Positions 31,047-40,601 of a DNA stretch of 64,000 bases are shown in pieces (position 1 is the first letter of the stretch; each line of letters starts with the position of its first letter). Origin of the DNA: Micromonospora sp. M71_S20 (GTDB lineage: Bacteria; Actinomycetota; Actinomycetes; Mycobacteriales; Micromonosporaceae); NCBI RefSeq assembly GCF_003664255.1, contig NZ_RCCV01000001.1, positions 3,348,001-3,412,000 on the forward strand. The letters are read 5' to 3'. The translations under genes and the position numbers were made by a program. A model generated the notes under the pieces. That model was not told where the DNA came from, searched no databases, and saw only the letters and a list, made by a program, of their open reading frames with translations.

Positions 31047-31063
31047 CCCGACAGGATCCGATC

Positions 31064-31105
31064 CGCCGATGGCCCGAGCCGCTCCTGCGGCCCGGGCCAT
31101 CGGCG
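31064..31105 (+). terminator. Rho-independent-like hairpin after the DrrAB-like pair
   Basis: A 13-bp perfect stem (31064-31076 with 31093-31105) around a 16-base loop lies 17 bp past the permease stop. No U-tract follows, as is common in high-GC actinomycetes. Confidence 0.65.
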
Positions 31106-31521
31106 TCGGTGTCGCCGGTGACACCTCGGCCCGTCCGGCCCGCCGGATCACGCGAGTCGAACCCTGCCGGCCGGGACGGGCGTCCCGGTCGCCCCGTTCC
31201 GTAGTCACTCGAACACACCCCATTTACCAGCGCAAATGCAGATCGGGTCACTCCATCCGGGAGGATAGAGAGAACAATTCACCTCTCCGCTGGGCGTCGC
31301 CAGGTCAGCCGTGGCAGGCTGTACGGACGGCGGTAGTTCACCCTTTCGGCTGTCTTGGAGTGGCAACCATCCCATCCGGCTCCGCCGAACGTCGCCGCAC
31401 CGACGAACGTCGGTGCCGGCCCGGCCGCAGACCGAACGGCTCCACGATCAGCCACCGGTGCGGCGTACTCCAAGGGCCGGACGGCGCGGGTCGCCGCACA
31501 GGCGGGAAGGAGTGACGGACG
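31106..31521. other. 416-bp intergenic region before the glycosyltransferase
   Basis: No convincing gene. The region is somewhat less GC-rich around 31210-31290. It must contain the glycosyltransferase promoter because a terminator precedes it, but I could not pick a confident -35/-10 pair. An ACCCCAT sequence at 31217 resembles the cluster motif but stands alone and differs in its last bases, so I do not call it a site. The only clear signal is the ribosome-binding AAGGAG at 31507-31512. Confidence 0.5.
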
Positions 31522-32934
31522 GTGGACATGACCGGAAACGACCGTGACCGGGCGGTACTCGTCGTCGCCTACAACAGCGCGGGGATGTTCAACCCGCTGC
31601 TCAGCATCGTCGGCGAGCTGAAGGCCCGGGGCGTCGGGAACGTCTGGTTCGCGTCGACCGAGGATCGCCGGGGGGACGTCGAAGGGCTGCGCGGGCCGGG
31701 CGAGGTCTCGTTCGTCTCGCTCGGCCCGGCCCGGCCGCAGTCGTCACCGGACACCTGGGACGACGCGACGTACCGGCTGCTGACCACCGGCGACCGGGCG
31801 ATCAGCTTCGCCCGGTACCTCGACGCCAGCACCGACTACGACCACGTGCAGCAGCTCTACCGGCGCTGCCTCGAGGTCATCGACGAGATCCGGCCGGTGG
31901 TGGCCGTGGTGGACAGCCTGGCCAGCTGGGCGATGGACGCGGCGCAGACCCGGCAGCTGCCCTTCGTGGTCAGCATCTCGCTGCCGCCGTCCAACTTCCT
32001 CCAGGAGCAGCTGCCGTCGCGCTACCCCGCCCCGTTCTCGGGGCTGCCGGAGCGGATGACGCCCCGGCAGCAGGCGGCCAACGTCGGCTTCCGGAACCGG
32101 CTGGTGCGGGCGCTGATGGAGCCGGACCGGCTGCGGCGCAGCCTCGCCGCCGTGGCCACCCGGAAGGCGGCCGGCATCCGCAACCCGGAGATGCGCCCGG
32201 CGGGCTACGTGGAGGCCGCCGAGGCGCTCATGGCGTACACGGTCTTCGGCTTCGAGTACCCGTTCGCGACCGCCCCGGAGAAGCTGCGGATGCTGGGTCC
32301 CGTCGTGCCCCGGGAGCTGCCGCCGGCCGACGGCGACGACGAGCTGACCCGATGGCTCGACGAGCACCCCTCGGTGGTCTACGTCGGGTTCGGCACCATC
32401 ATGCGACTGACGCGGCGCCAGGTGGACGCGATCGTCGAGATCGCCGAGCGGCTCGGGCCCGAGCACGCCGTGCTGTGGAAGGTGCCCGCGCGCCAGCAGC
32501 ACCTCCTGCCGCCGGCGGAGCGGCTGCCGGGCAACCTGCGGGTGGAGGCGTGGGTGCCGTCGCAGCACCGGGTGCTGGCCCACCCGCACGTGCGGGTCTT
32601 CTTCAACCACGGCGCCGCCAACGCCATCCACGAGGCCGTCCACTTCGCCGTACCGCAGCTGGTGATGCCCTTCTGGCTGGACTGCCCCGACGGGGCGGTG
32701 CGCGCGGTCGACAGCGGGGTGGCGCTGTCCGTCGAGCGCGCCGACTCGCTGGACGTCGAGGACGTCCTCGGCAAGCTGGAGCGGCTGCTGGGCGAGGAGA
32801 CGTTCCGGGCGCGGGCGCGGCTGTGGAGCCGGCGCATGCGGCAGGCCGGCGGGGTCACCGCCGCCGCCGACCTCGTGCTGCGGCACCGCGACGAGGCGGC
32901 GGCCCGTCGTGGCGTCGGGCTGGCCGTCGGCTGA
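31522..32934 (+). CDS. GT1-family glycosyltransferase
   Basis: Likely transfers an NDP-sugar to the macrolide aglycone, or glucosylates it for self-protection; both roles are known for this family. The 470-residue length fits GT1 (GT-B fold). The N-terminal acceptor half starts with a Rossmann-like segment (VLVVAYNSAGMFNPLLSIV). The C-terminal donor half has VVYVGFGTI (about 290-298) and the donor-binding signature around 352-385, with FFNHGAANAIHEA in place of the usual HHGGAGT and with PQLVMPFWLDC following. GTG 31522 is chosen because AAGGAG sits nine bases upstream; ATG 31528 would be 15 bases away. No sugar-biosynthesis genes occur in this window, so the donor is either a housekeeping NDP-hexose or is made by genes to the left. 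Confidence 0.85.
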   Translation: MDMTGNDRDRAVLVVAYNSAGMFNPLLSIVGELKARGVGNVWFASTEDRRGDVEGLRGPGEVSFVSLGPARPQSSPDTWDDATYRLLTTGDRAISFARYLDASTDYDHVQQLYRRCLEVIDEIRPVVAVVDSLASWAMDAAQTRQLPFVVSISLPPSNFLQEQLPSRYPAPFSGLPERMTPRQQAANVGFRNRLVRALMEPDRLRRSLAAVATRKAAGIRNPEMRPAGYVEAAEALMAYTVFGFEYPFATAPEKLRMLGPVVPRELPPADGDDELTRWLDEHPSVVYVGFGTIMRLTRRQVDAIVEIAERLGPEHAVLWKVPARQQHLLPPAERLPGNLRVEAWVPSQHRVLAHPHVRVFFNHGAANAIHEAVHFAVPQLVMPFWLDCPDGAVRAVDSGVALSVERADSLDVEDVLGKLERLLGEETFRARARLWSRRMRQAGGVTAAADLVLRHRDEAAARRGVGLAVG

Positions 32935-32952
32935 GCTTCCGGTCGTCGTACG

Positions 32953-32997
32953 CGTCGGAGGGGCGCGGTGGGTGTGGCCCACCGCGCCCCTCCGACG
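32953..32997. terminator. Bidirectional hairpin terminator
   Basis: A perfect 20-bp inverted repeat (32953-32972 with 32978-32997) with a five-base loop lies between the convergent glycosyltransferase and LAL-regulator genes. It is suited to stop transcription in both directions. Confidence 0.85.
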
Positions 32998-33001
32998 TCC
33001 G

Positions 33002-35824
33002 TCAGGACGCGGCGCCCTGGGTCTCGTCAGCCAGCGCCTCCGCGTACGCGACGAGCCGGGACGGCAGGTCCGTGCGCCGCTTGACGTCCAGCTTGCGGTA
33101 GACCCGGGTCAGGTGCTGCTCCACAGTGCTCACCGTGATGAAGAGCTTGCTGGAGATCTGCCGGTTGGTGTGCCCCTGGGCGGCCAGCGCGGCGACCCGC
33201 CGTTCGGCGTCGCTCAGCCCGTCGTCCGGCTCCTGCAACTCGGCGGCGGCCGGATACGCCGGCAGCCCGCTGCCCGGCTCCCGGCGGATCAGCCGCTGGG
33301 CCAGCACCGACGCCCCGCAGTCCTGGGCGAGCTGGTAGGCCCGGCGGACGAGCAGTCGGGCGCGGGCGGAGTCCCCGGCGCGTTGGAGTGTCTGACCGGT
33401 GTCGCCGAGAGCCCGGACGAGTTCCAGCCGGTCGCCACTGGACTGCAGCAGGTTGACCGCCTCGGAGAGCAGCTTGCGCCGGTGGTCCTGGGCGGCGGTG
33501 GTGGCGAGCAGCCGGAGCGTGCGACCCCGGGTGCGGTCGTCGACCCCGTGCGGCACCCGCAGCTGCTCCTGGAGCAGCTGGGTGGCCTGCGTCTTGTTGC
33601 CGACGCTGAGCTGCACCCGGGCCAGCTCCAGCCGCCACGGCACCAGCCCGGCCGCGTCGATGCCCCAGGCGCGCATCAGCTCGCCGCAGCGTCGCAGGTC
33701 CGTGGTGGCGGCGTGCGGCCGGCGCACGGCCAGGTGGTGCCGGGCCCGGGCGGCCAGGTAGTGCAGGCCCAGCGGCGTGCGGAACATGCCGGGCGGGACG
33801 GGGTGGGCGAGCCACCGTTCGGCCTCCGAGAACCGGCCCGACTCGGTCGCGCAGGCGACCAACGTGGCCAGCGGGCCGGCGACCGCCACCCCCCACGCGG
33901 GGGCGGGCATGTCCTCCAGGGCCGCCCGCGCGTGGTGCTCCGCGCCGGGCAGGTCGCCGACGCGCAACGCCGCCTCCGCCCGGACCGCCCGGATGACGGC
34001 CCGCCACACCGGGGCGTGCTGGGCGGCCGGCCGGCCGAGCAGCACGTCGCCCCAGACCGCGGCCCGGTCGGACCGGCCCGCCCAGAGCAGCGCCAGCAGG
34101 GGAGCGGTCAGCAGACCCAGCGCGCCGTCGTCGGTGTGGTGGCGCTGGAGAAGCTGTTCGGCGGTGGCCACCGTGTCGTTGTCCGCAGCCGGCGTCAGCG
34201 CGGTGCCGAGCACCGTCACCGCCTGGAGCAGCGGGCTGATCGTGGTCGGCGCGTTCGCCGCCCGGCTCCAGGTGCTCGGGGTCTCCCGCACGGTGGCCAG
34301 GTGGTCCGGGTGGGAGAGGGAGACCAGCAGCTGCATCATCCGCAGGCGACCGGCCGCGCCGACCGAGCCGTGCTCCTCGTCCGACGCGAAGGCGCTGACC
34401 GCCTCGGTGGCCTCGTCCACCCGGCCCTGCCAGAGCAGGTAGGGCACGGCGGACAGGCCCGCGTCGGTGGACCAACCGGCGGCCCGCGCCGTCTCCACCA
34501 GCTCGGTCAGCTGCCCGTTCACGGTCAGCGGGTTGATCTGCCAGCGGGCGTTCACCAGCATCTCGGTGGTGGCGGTCCGCTGCTGCGCGTCCACCGGGGC
34601 GCGGGAGACCAGGCGCAGGCAGGCGGCGGCCACGTCGGGCCGGCCCGACGCCAGCGCGTGGCCGGCGGCGTCCTGGAGCACCGGCACCATCCAGGGCGCG
34701 CTCGCCGCGCCGGCGGCCACCAGGTGCTCGGCGACCACGCTCGGCTCGGCGCCGTGGTCGTGCAGCACCTCGGCGGCCCGCTGGTGCAGGCTGCGCCGTT
34801 CGTCGGCCGACATGTCGCCCAGGATCGAGCGCACGATGCGCGGGTGGCGCAGCTGGTCGGCCTCCATCAGGCCCGAGGTACGCAGCACGCGTACCGCCGG
34901 GGCCGTCGACTCGGGCACCACGTCGAGAAGGTGGCCGAGCAGTTCGGTCGTCGCGGGCCGGTTGAGCACCGCCAGCGCCTGGGCCACCCGGCGCACCCCC
35001 GGCTCGTGCCGGTAGAGGCAACCGAGCACGGCCTGGTCGAACGCGTCGCCGACCGACGGGCCGTACTCGTCGCTCGTCTCCCCGCTGGCCCGCTCCTCGA
35101 GCAGCGCCCGGGTGAGCAGCGGATTGCCACCGGTCATGCGTACGCAGCGTTCCGCCGTCCTGCGGGCGTCGGCGTTGTCGGCTTCGCCGCCGACCAGCCG
35201 GGCGACGGCGTCGACGGTCAGCGGTGGCAGGCCGATCCGGGAGAAGTGCGGCTGGCTGAGCAGCTCGGCCCGGAACAGGGGGTGCGGCGGGCGCAGCGTC
35301 GAGGCCTCCGCGAGCACGACCATGATCCGGGCGTGGCGCAGCCGGCGGGTCACGTAGAGAAGGCAGTGCAGCGAGGCGGGGTCCGCGTGGTGCACGTCGT
35401 CGACGGCGAGGACCAGGGGCCCGGCGGCGGTCAGGTCGAGCAGGGCGGCGAAGAGACCGTGCAGCAGCGGCGCCCAGGCCCGGTCGCCCTCGGCCGCCTC
35501 ACCGCCGGGCTCGGGCAGCGGTACGGCGAAGGTGCCGTCCCGCATCAGCTTCTCGACCCGGGCCGCCGCCTCCGGCGTCAGCCGTGCACTGTGGAAGAGC
35601 TGCCCGATCACTCCCAGGTGGAGCCCGCGCTCGGCCCGGGAGCCCGCGGCGCTCATCACCTGCCCGCCGGCGCCCGCCGCCCACTCGCTGAACGACTCCA
35701 GCAGGCTCGTCTTGCCGCTGCCCACGGCGCCGGTGACCAGCGCGACGTGGCCGCGCTGCTGGTCCTCACAAGCTCGGAATGCGCGCCGGAGGCGGGTGGT
35801 CTGTTCCTCTTGCTGCACCAACAC
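33002..35824 (-). CDS. LuxR-family (LAL) ATPase transcriptional regulator 1
   Basis: Probable pathway-specific activator of the polyketide genes. The 940-residue protein has the LAL architecture: N-terminal AAA-type ATPase with Walker A TGAVGSGKTS (about 31-40) and Walker B LVLAVDDVHHAD, a long helical TPR-like middle, and a C-terminal LuxR helix-turn-helix (about 875-930; LSDAERRVAALAAQGHTNRQI). The frame is open further upstream, but GTG 35824 is chosen because GAGAGGGG stands 11 bases before it and it begins at the conserved ATPase N-terminus. It is a paralogue of the regulator encoded at 36540-39386 and is transcribed in the same direction. Upstream DNA carries a TAGGGGT pair at 22-bp spacing, suggesting autoregulation or control by its paralogue. 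Confidence 0.92.
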   Translation of the reverse strand: MLVQQEEQTTRLRRAFRACEDQQRGHVALVTGAVGSGKTSLLESFSEWAAGAGGQVMSAAGSRAERGLHLGVIGQLFHSARLTPEAAARVEKLMRDGTFAVPLPEPGGEAAEGDRAWAPLLHGLFAALLDLTAAGPLVLAVDDVHHADPASLHCLLYVTRRLRHARIMVVLAEASTLRPPHPLFRAELLSQPHFSRIGLPPLTVDAVARLVGGEADNADARRTAERCVRMTGGNPLLTRALLEERASGETSDEYGPSVGDAFDQAVLGCLYRHEPGVRRVAQALAVLNRPATTELLGHLLDVVPESTAPAVRVLRTSGLMEADQLRHPRIVRSILGDMSADERRSLHQRAAEVLHDHGAEPSVVAEHLVAAGAASAPWMVPVLQDAAGHALASGRPDVAAACLRLVSRAPVDAQQRTATTEMLVNARWQINPLTVNGQLTELVETARAAGWSTDAGLSAVPYLLWQGRVDEATEAVSAFASDEEHGSVGAAGRLRMMQLLVSLSHPDHLATVRETPSTWSRAANAPTTISPLLQAVTVLGTALTPAADNDTVATAEQLLQRHHTDDGALGLLTAPLLALLWAGRSDRAAVWGDVLLGRPAAQHAPVWRAVIRAVRAEAALRVGDLPGAEHHARAALEDMPAPAWGVAVAGPLATLVACATESGRFSEAERWLAHPVPPGMFRTPLGLHYLAARARHHLAVRRPHAATTDLRRCGELMRAWGIDAAGLVPWRLELARVQLSVGNKTQATQLLQEQLRVPHGVDDRTRGRTLRLLATTAAQDHRRKLLSEAVNLLQSSGDRLELVRALGDTGQTLQRAGDSARARLLVRRAYQLAQDCGASVLAQRLIRREPGSGLPAYPAAAELQEPDDGLSDAERRVAALAAQGHTNRQISSKLFITVSTVEQHLTRVYRKLDVKRRTDLPSRLVAYAEALADETQGAAS

Positions 35825-36105
35825 CAGCGTGTCAGCCCCTCTCGTACGCGGCGCGGGACCGGGAACCCCGGTGTGACCGACGCCGCCTCCCCCTTGCCGG
35901 ACAGCCGCCCCTCCACCCGCGTCTTCCGGGTAGGGGTGGAGCGCACCGGGCCGCCGTGCCGGGTGGACCTGGAAATCTTTCGCGGACCGGGGGTTCTCGC
36001 CGTACGGTCCGCGTGCTGAGGGGAGTCTGGCACCGGCGCGGGTGTGCGACAACGGGCGCGAGACCCCATCGTTTCGCGCACAAACCTGCGGCCCTGAAAC
36101 GCATT

Positions 36106-36134
36106 TAGGGGTTGCGCGGAGCGCAGTGAGGGGT
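36106..36134 (-). promoter_or_regulatory. TAGGGGT pair at 22-bp spacing upstream of LAL regulator 1
   Basis: TAGGGGT at 36106-36112 and GAGGGGT at 36128-36134 are exactly 22 bp (two helical turns) apart. Same motif family as the sites before the exporter and the precursor genes. Binding by a LAL protein is inferred. Confidence 0.45.
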
Positions 36135-36260
36135 GTCGACATCGACCCGGCAGGGGAGATGGCCACGCGATGAGTGGCTGGTGTCGGGCGTGCGGCTTGA
36201 TGGTGTCACATCGGGCGTCGCGACGCACGCCCGCTTGCACGGACCGTGGTGGGGCGCGGA

Positions 36261-36440
36261 CACCGGGCGACGGTCGGCGCGGGCGGAGTCCCCAGTGAAC
36301 GGCCGGCGACGATCGGCGGAAGGCGGGGTGAACGGCCGGCGCCGGTCGGCGGAGGTGACGGCGCAGTTCGCAGTCGACTGCCGGCGACGATCCGCGGAAG
36401 CCGGGGTGAACGGCCGGCCAACGATCGGCGGTGGCGTGAG
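36261..36440. repeat. Imperfect 33-bp direct repeats between LAL genes
   Basis: The core GCCGGCGACGATCSGCGG followed by a GTGAAC tail recurs. Copies start at about 36301, 36334, 36379 and 36412, with a degenerate copy at 36261. Spacings are 33, 45 and 33 bp. GTGAAC ends copies at 36300, 36333 and 36411. Function unknown: operator array, replication slippage product or relic of a mobile repeat. Confidence 0.7.
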
Positions 36441-36539
36441 CCGAGGGTGGACAGCGCAGAGCACCGCCGCGTGACCCGCGGCCGTGACGGCCGGGGCGGT
36501 GGTCGAGCGGCGGCGGTCAGCGCCGCCGAGGTCCGGCGG

Positions 36540-39386
36540 TCAGCGCTGCCGGGGCCCGGAAGGCCGGTGGCCCGGGTCGTCCAGAGCGCGCGGCGGTGGG
36601 TCCAGGACCGTCGCGCCGGGTCGGTTCATGCGCAGTCGGGCGGCCAGTTCGCTGCGCGAGTTGACGTCCAGCTTCCGGTAGATCCGGGTCAGCCGCTGCT
36701 CGATCGCACTGACCGTCAGGAAGAGCTTCTCGGCGATCTCGCGGTTGGTGTGACCCTGGGCGGCGAGGGTGGCCACACTGCACTCCGCGTCGGTCAGCCC
36801 CTGGACGACGACCGTCGCGCCGGCACTCCCGGCGGCGCCGCTCCTGGCGGTGGAGAGGCCGGGCCGCAGCATCGGGATCCCGCACTCCTCGGCGAGCATC
36901 CGGGCCGACCGCGCCGCGGCGCGGGCCTGCCGCCTGTCGCCGACCTGCTGGTAGGCCTGACCGAGGTCGGCCAGGTTGTGCGCCAGCTCCATCCGGTCAC
37001 CGCACTGCCGCAGCAGTCGGACAGCGCTGCGCAGGTGCGGGATGCGGTCCGGCCCGTCCTCCGTGGCGGCCAGGACCCGCAGGGCGGCGGCCCGGTACCG
37101 GACGTGGACGGGACGCAGCCGGGCCAGCTCGTCGCGGACCAACCTGCCGGCCTGCTGGCGGCGGCCCATCCGGAGCAACGCCCGCGCCGACTCGGTCCGC
37201 CACGGGACGAGGCCCGAGAAGTCCAGCCGCCAACGGTTCATCAGCTGCCCGCAGAGCTGGAAGTCGGCCAGTGCGGCCTCCGGGCTCCCGGCGGCGAGGG
37301 CGTGCATCCCGCGGGCCTGCAGGTAGTGCAGCCCGATCGGGGTCTCGAACATCGCCGGGGGCACCGGCACCTGGAGGGAGGCCGCCGCCGCGTCGAGCTG
37401 GTCCATGAAGGTGAGGGCCCGTACCCGGACGGCGAGCGGTATGCCGATCACCACCCCCCAGCCCTTCGGCGAGAGCTGGTTCAGCGCCTCGTCGGCCAGC
37501 TTCTCCGCCCGGGGCAGATCGCCGAGCCGTCCGGCGACGGCTGCCCGCAGGGCCGCGAGCGTCGCCGACGGGGTGGGGTAGCGGGGGGTGGCCGGGTTGC
37601 GGTTCAGCCGGTCGCACCAGTCGTCGGCCAGGTCCAGCCGGTCGGCGTAGATCATGGCGATGAGGGCGCAGACGGCGGTCCACATGTTCGGCTCGTCGTC
37701 CAGCCCGGTGGTCGACAGCGCCCGCTCGGCCTGCTCGACCGCGCCGGCGTCACCACGGTCGAGTACGGCGGAGAGCAGGGTGGCGCCCTCGATGCCGCGC
37801 TTGACCTTGGCCAGCGTGAGCGGGTCCCGGGCGGCCACGGTGGGCGCCGGGCGGTCGACCATCACACCGGGGTAGAGGGTCGACATCCAGGCCGTGGTGA
37901 CGAGCAGTTCGGCGGCGGACCTCGTGTCCGCCCCTTCGCTCAGGTGGTTGACCAGCTCGACGGCCTTGTCGATCTCACCGTGCCAGAGCAGGTAGTGGAT
38001 GGGACCGGCGGCCTGCTGGCTGCCGAGGTGCCCGGCGCGGATGGCGGTGACGACGTCGACCAGATGGGGGATCGCGGCCTGCGGGTCGAGGCGCCACTCG
38101 GCGCGGGCCAGCGCGGACCGGATCCGCGCCCGCAGGCATTCGCCGGCGCAGCCCCGGTGCGCGCGGCGCAGGTATCGCAGCGCGGTCTCCACCTCGCCGT
38201 CGCCCAACGCCTGCTCGCCGGCGTCCAGCAGGGTCTGCGCCATCCAGGGCTCGGCCAGCTCGTCGATCCCGACCAGGTGCGGCGCGATCCGCGCCGGGAC
38301 CGCGCCGTCGTCGTGCAGCAGGCAGGCCGCCTCCAGGTGCAGCCGTGCGCGTTCCTCGGCCGTCATTCCGTCGATCACGGCCTGGCTCACCGCCGGATGG
38401 CGCAACCCCTGCTCGGTGATCAGCCCCGCGCTGGTCGAGTCGTCGATCGCGCCGAGCGCGGTCCGTGACCGTGCGTCCACGAGGTGGGGCAGCAGGTTGC
38501 CGTGCAGCGGCTCGCCGGTCACGGCCAGTACCCGGGCGGCGTCGAGCACCAGGTGGTCGCAGCGGTACAGGCAGCTCAGCACGGCTTCCCGGAACGACTC
38601 CCCGACCACCGGGCGGTCGGTGGGCCGGGGCGCGGCCGCCTGATCCTCGGCAAGCGCCTGCACCAGCAGCGGGTTGCCGCCGCTGATCCGGTGGCTCTCC
38701 TCGGCGATGCTCCGGGCGACCGGAACGCCGAGTCGCTGGGCGAGCAGTTGGAACGTCCCCTCGGCGGTGAGCAGCGGCAGGCGGATGCGCTGGAGCCTCG
38801 TGGGTTGCAGCAGCTCGGCGTGTACGTCGGGCCGCCACGGCCGGGTGCGCGGCGCCTCCGTCAGGATGATCAGCACGGGTAGATTGGAGATCCGGCGGGC
38901 CACGTAGTCGAGGCAACGCAGCGACGGCACGTCGGCGTGGTGGACGTCGTCGACCGCGATGACCAGCGGCCCCTGCGCGGTCATCTCCAGCAGGGCCGCA
39001 CCGATCGCGGCGGTGGCCAGGGCGGTGTCCTCCTGGTCCGTGTCGTCGGCGTCGGCCCAGGTGAGGGCGCCCGCGTCCAGCAGCCGCCCGAGGCGGGCCC
39101 AGATGTCGGGATTGCCGGCCCCACTCAACGGCGCCGCCCGGACGAGTTGCCGGACGACCTCCAGCGGGACGGTGCGTTCGGCGCGGGAGGCGCTCGCGCC
39201 GAGGACACGCGCCCCGGAGTCGCAGGCCCGCCGGGCGAAGGTCTGCAACAGCGTGGTCTTGCCGGAGCCGACCGGACCGGTCAGCACGGTCACGGTCCGG
39301 TTGGTCGGGGAGGCGTCGCTCCGGGACAGGTCCGTCAGCCGGCGTTCCAGCATGCTGAGCAGGCACGACCGCTCGGTCAGCTCCAT
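36540..39386 (-). CDS. LuxR-family (LAL) ATPase transcriptional regulator 2
   Basis: Second probable pathway regulator. The 948-residue protein begins MELTERSCLL and has Walker A TGPVGSGKTTL (about 36-46), Walker B LVIAVDDVHHADVPSL, a helical repeat middle, and a C-terminal LuxR helix-turn-helix (LTDAECSVATLAAQGHTNREI) followed by a short Pro/Arg-rich tail of about 30 residues that the paralogue lacks. Two start codons are possible: ATG 39386 has GGGGG eight bases upstream and is preferred; GTG 39392 is only two bases from it. The two LAL proteins align along their length, so they probably arose by duplication. A 1.4-kb gene-free region lies upstream. Confidence 0.92.
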   Translation of the reverse strand: MELTERSCLLSMLERRLTDLSRSDASPTNRTVTVLTGPVGSGKTTLLQTFARRACDSGARVLGASASRAERTVPLEVVRQLVRAAPLSGAGNPDIWARLGRLLDAGALTWADADDTDQEDTALATAAIGAALLEMTAQGPLVIAVDDVHHADVPSLRCLDYVARRISNLPVLIILTEAPRTRPWRPDVHAELLQPTRLQRIRLPLLTAEGTFQLLAQRLGVPVARSIAEESHRISGGNPLLVQALAEDQAAAPRPTDRPVVGESFREAVLSCLYRCDHLVLDAARVLAVTGEPLHGNLLPHLVDARSRTALGAIDDSTSAGLITEQGLRHPAVSQAVIDGMTAEERARLHLEAACLLHDDGAVPARIAPHLVGIDELAEPWMAQTLLDAGEQALGDGEVETALRYLRRAHRGCAGECLRARIRSALARAEWRLDPQAAIPHLVDVVTAIRAGHLGSQQAAGPIHYLLWHGEIDKAVELVNHLSEGADTRSAAELLVTTAWMSTLYPGVMVDRPAPTVAARDPLTLAKVKRGIEGATLLSAVLDRGDAGAVEQAERALSTTGLDDEPNMWTAVCALIAMIYADRLDLADDWCDRLNRNPATPRYPTPSATLAALRAAVAGRLGDLPRAEKLADEALNQLSPKGWGVVIGIPLAVRVRALTFMDQLDAAAASLQVPVPPAMFETPIGLHYLQARGMHALAAGSPEAALADFQLCGQLMNRWRLDFSGLVPWRTESARALLRMGRRQQAGRLVRDELARLRPVHVRYRAAALRVLAATEDGPDRIPHLRSAVRLLRQCGDRMELAHNLADLGQAYQQVGDRRQARAAARSARMLAEECGIPMLRPGLSTARSGAAGSAGATVVVQGLTDAECSVATLAAQGHTNREIAEKLFLTVSAIEQRLTRIYRKLDVNSRSELAARLRMNRPGATVLDPPPRALDDPGHRPSGPRQR

Positions 39387-39600
39387 CGACACGGCCCCCG
39401 GAGGAACGTGCGGCCCGCGGTCACCGGAGGGGCCGCCCGCCCTGCGCGCCCCTGGAGCTCGACGAAATCGGAGACCGGCAATTCTTGACCCATTCCATTA
39501 TTAGCAAATATAGACGACCGTCGAGCATGGCCTGTGAACCATCGACCGACTTGACCTGCTGGGTGACTCCGGTCGCGCTCCCATCAGTGTCGGCGATATT

Positions 39601-39628
39601 CCCCAGGCCTCCGGGCCGGTCTCCCCTA
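39601..39628. promoter_or_regulatory. CCCCAG/CCCCTA pair at 22-bp spacing upstream of LAL regulator 2
   Basis: CCCCAG at 39601-39606 and CCCCTA at 39623-39628 are 22 bp apart, like the site in front of LAL regulator 1. It lies about 215-240 bp upstream of the LAL 2 start. Confidence 0.4.
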
Positions 39629-40170
39629 TCGACCACCGTGATGGTGGGAGTATGGCAGTTCGGCAATTGGGCGGCAAGCCGAGGTTTGTAAAGGATGGGC
39701 AAACATCGGTTCTGTGTCCCGCCGCCCGACTGGGCCCTTCGGTGCGCGGTTGACAGCGGAAAGTCGCCGGGCGGTCCCGTAACGTGACAGCATGCCGTTG
39801 CGGCCCCATTGGTCACGCCTTTCCGACCCGCTCGGCGATTGGCGGACGAGTTCTTGCGTGCTAGGTGTCCGGTGCGCTTCCGCGTCGTCGCCGCGACGGG
39901 GCTCCGGCCATTGACCCGTCGGCGGCGGGGCCGCCTCCGTCGGCGGCGTTCCGGGGCCGTCCCGCTGCGGGGTGCGCCGGAAGCCTCGAAGGTCATCCCG
40001 CGTAAGCGCTGCTCAACTCAGTGTCAACATGGTCAACGGCCGGTCCGGCGGCCATGTGCGCGGCTCGGCCCGGCGCGGGGGCGCCGACGCGTCCCGCCTG
40101 TCGGGCCGGACCGGCAGGGAGTCGCTCCGGTCCCGGGCGGGCGGCTCGACAATTGTTAAAGGTTCCCGAT

Positions 40171-40187
40171 TGTTGCGGCGTGCAACA
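40171..40187. promoter_or_regulatory. Inverted repeat TGTTGC-N5-GCAACA
   Basis: A perfect 6-bp dyad with a five-base spacer in gene-free DNA, near AT-rich AATTGTTAAA at 40151. It has the size of a dimeric repressor operator. No cognate regulator is identified. Confidence 0.35.
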
Positions 40188-40594
40188 TTGTCGGCCCGAG
40201 TGCGACTGCGGGCCGCCGGGTCGGGGCCGGGGATCGGGACTCGGCGCCCGCCGCCGGCGCGCCACTGATTCGGACCTTTGGGAAAATCGCCGATTATGTT
40301 GTTAAAAAAGAATTATGTGCCCAGGGATCTGTGGTCGGACGTTGGCGGCGTCAAGTGACCGACGAAATGCGATCGGACAATGGTGACCGGCATCAATGCA
40401 TCTACGATTCGCTCGCGCCGGCCGACGATTTTGCGTCAAAAGTCGACTCCAATGTCTGCCACTCCCGACGGCTCGTCGTCCATCCATAGTGTCGGCCACG
40501 GGAAAGGGCGGCCGGGCCTGCCGTCGCCGAAAACCGGACGAGATCCTGTCCTACCTGGCCTGTCGGCCTCGCAGGGGGCCCCGGGCCGGGCGGC

Positions 40595-40601
40595 TAGGGG
40601 T
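40595..40601 (+). promoter_or_regulatory. TAGGGGT half-site upstream of the MatB-like gene
   Basis: One clear TAGGGGT about 165 bp before the start codon. A weaker AGGGGG lies 22-23 bp upstream at 40573. Member of the cluster-wide motif family. Confidence 0.35.

Larger units (their letters stand above)
35825..36539. other. 715-bp intergenic region between the two LAL regulator genes
   Basis: No gene is supported. It holds the control region of the first LAL regulator, with TAGGGGT-type half-sites at 36106-36134, and a block of imperfect 33-bp direct repeats at 36261-36440. Short frames across the repeat block translate into repeated Arg/Pro-rich peptides and lack ribosome-binding sites. Confidence 0.6.

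Noticed and set aside
36261..36440. CRISPR array
   Set aside because: Copies are imperfect, spacers are as conserved as repeats, and no cas gene is nearby.
36105..36464. Minus-strand frame with repeated Ser-Ala-Asp-Arg-Arg units as a repeat protein
   Set aside because: The repeats come from the 33-bp DNA repeats, break frame across the 45-bp step, and no ribosome-binding site is present.
39750..39785. TTGACA and TAACGT as a promoter in the gene-free region
   Set aside because: The spacer is 24 bp, too long for a sigma-70-type promoter.
39809..40159. Arg/Pro-rich frame of 116 codons as a gene
   Set aside because: No ribosome-binding site, composition typical of non-coding GC-rich DNA, and no recognisable domain.
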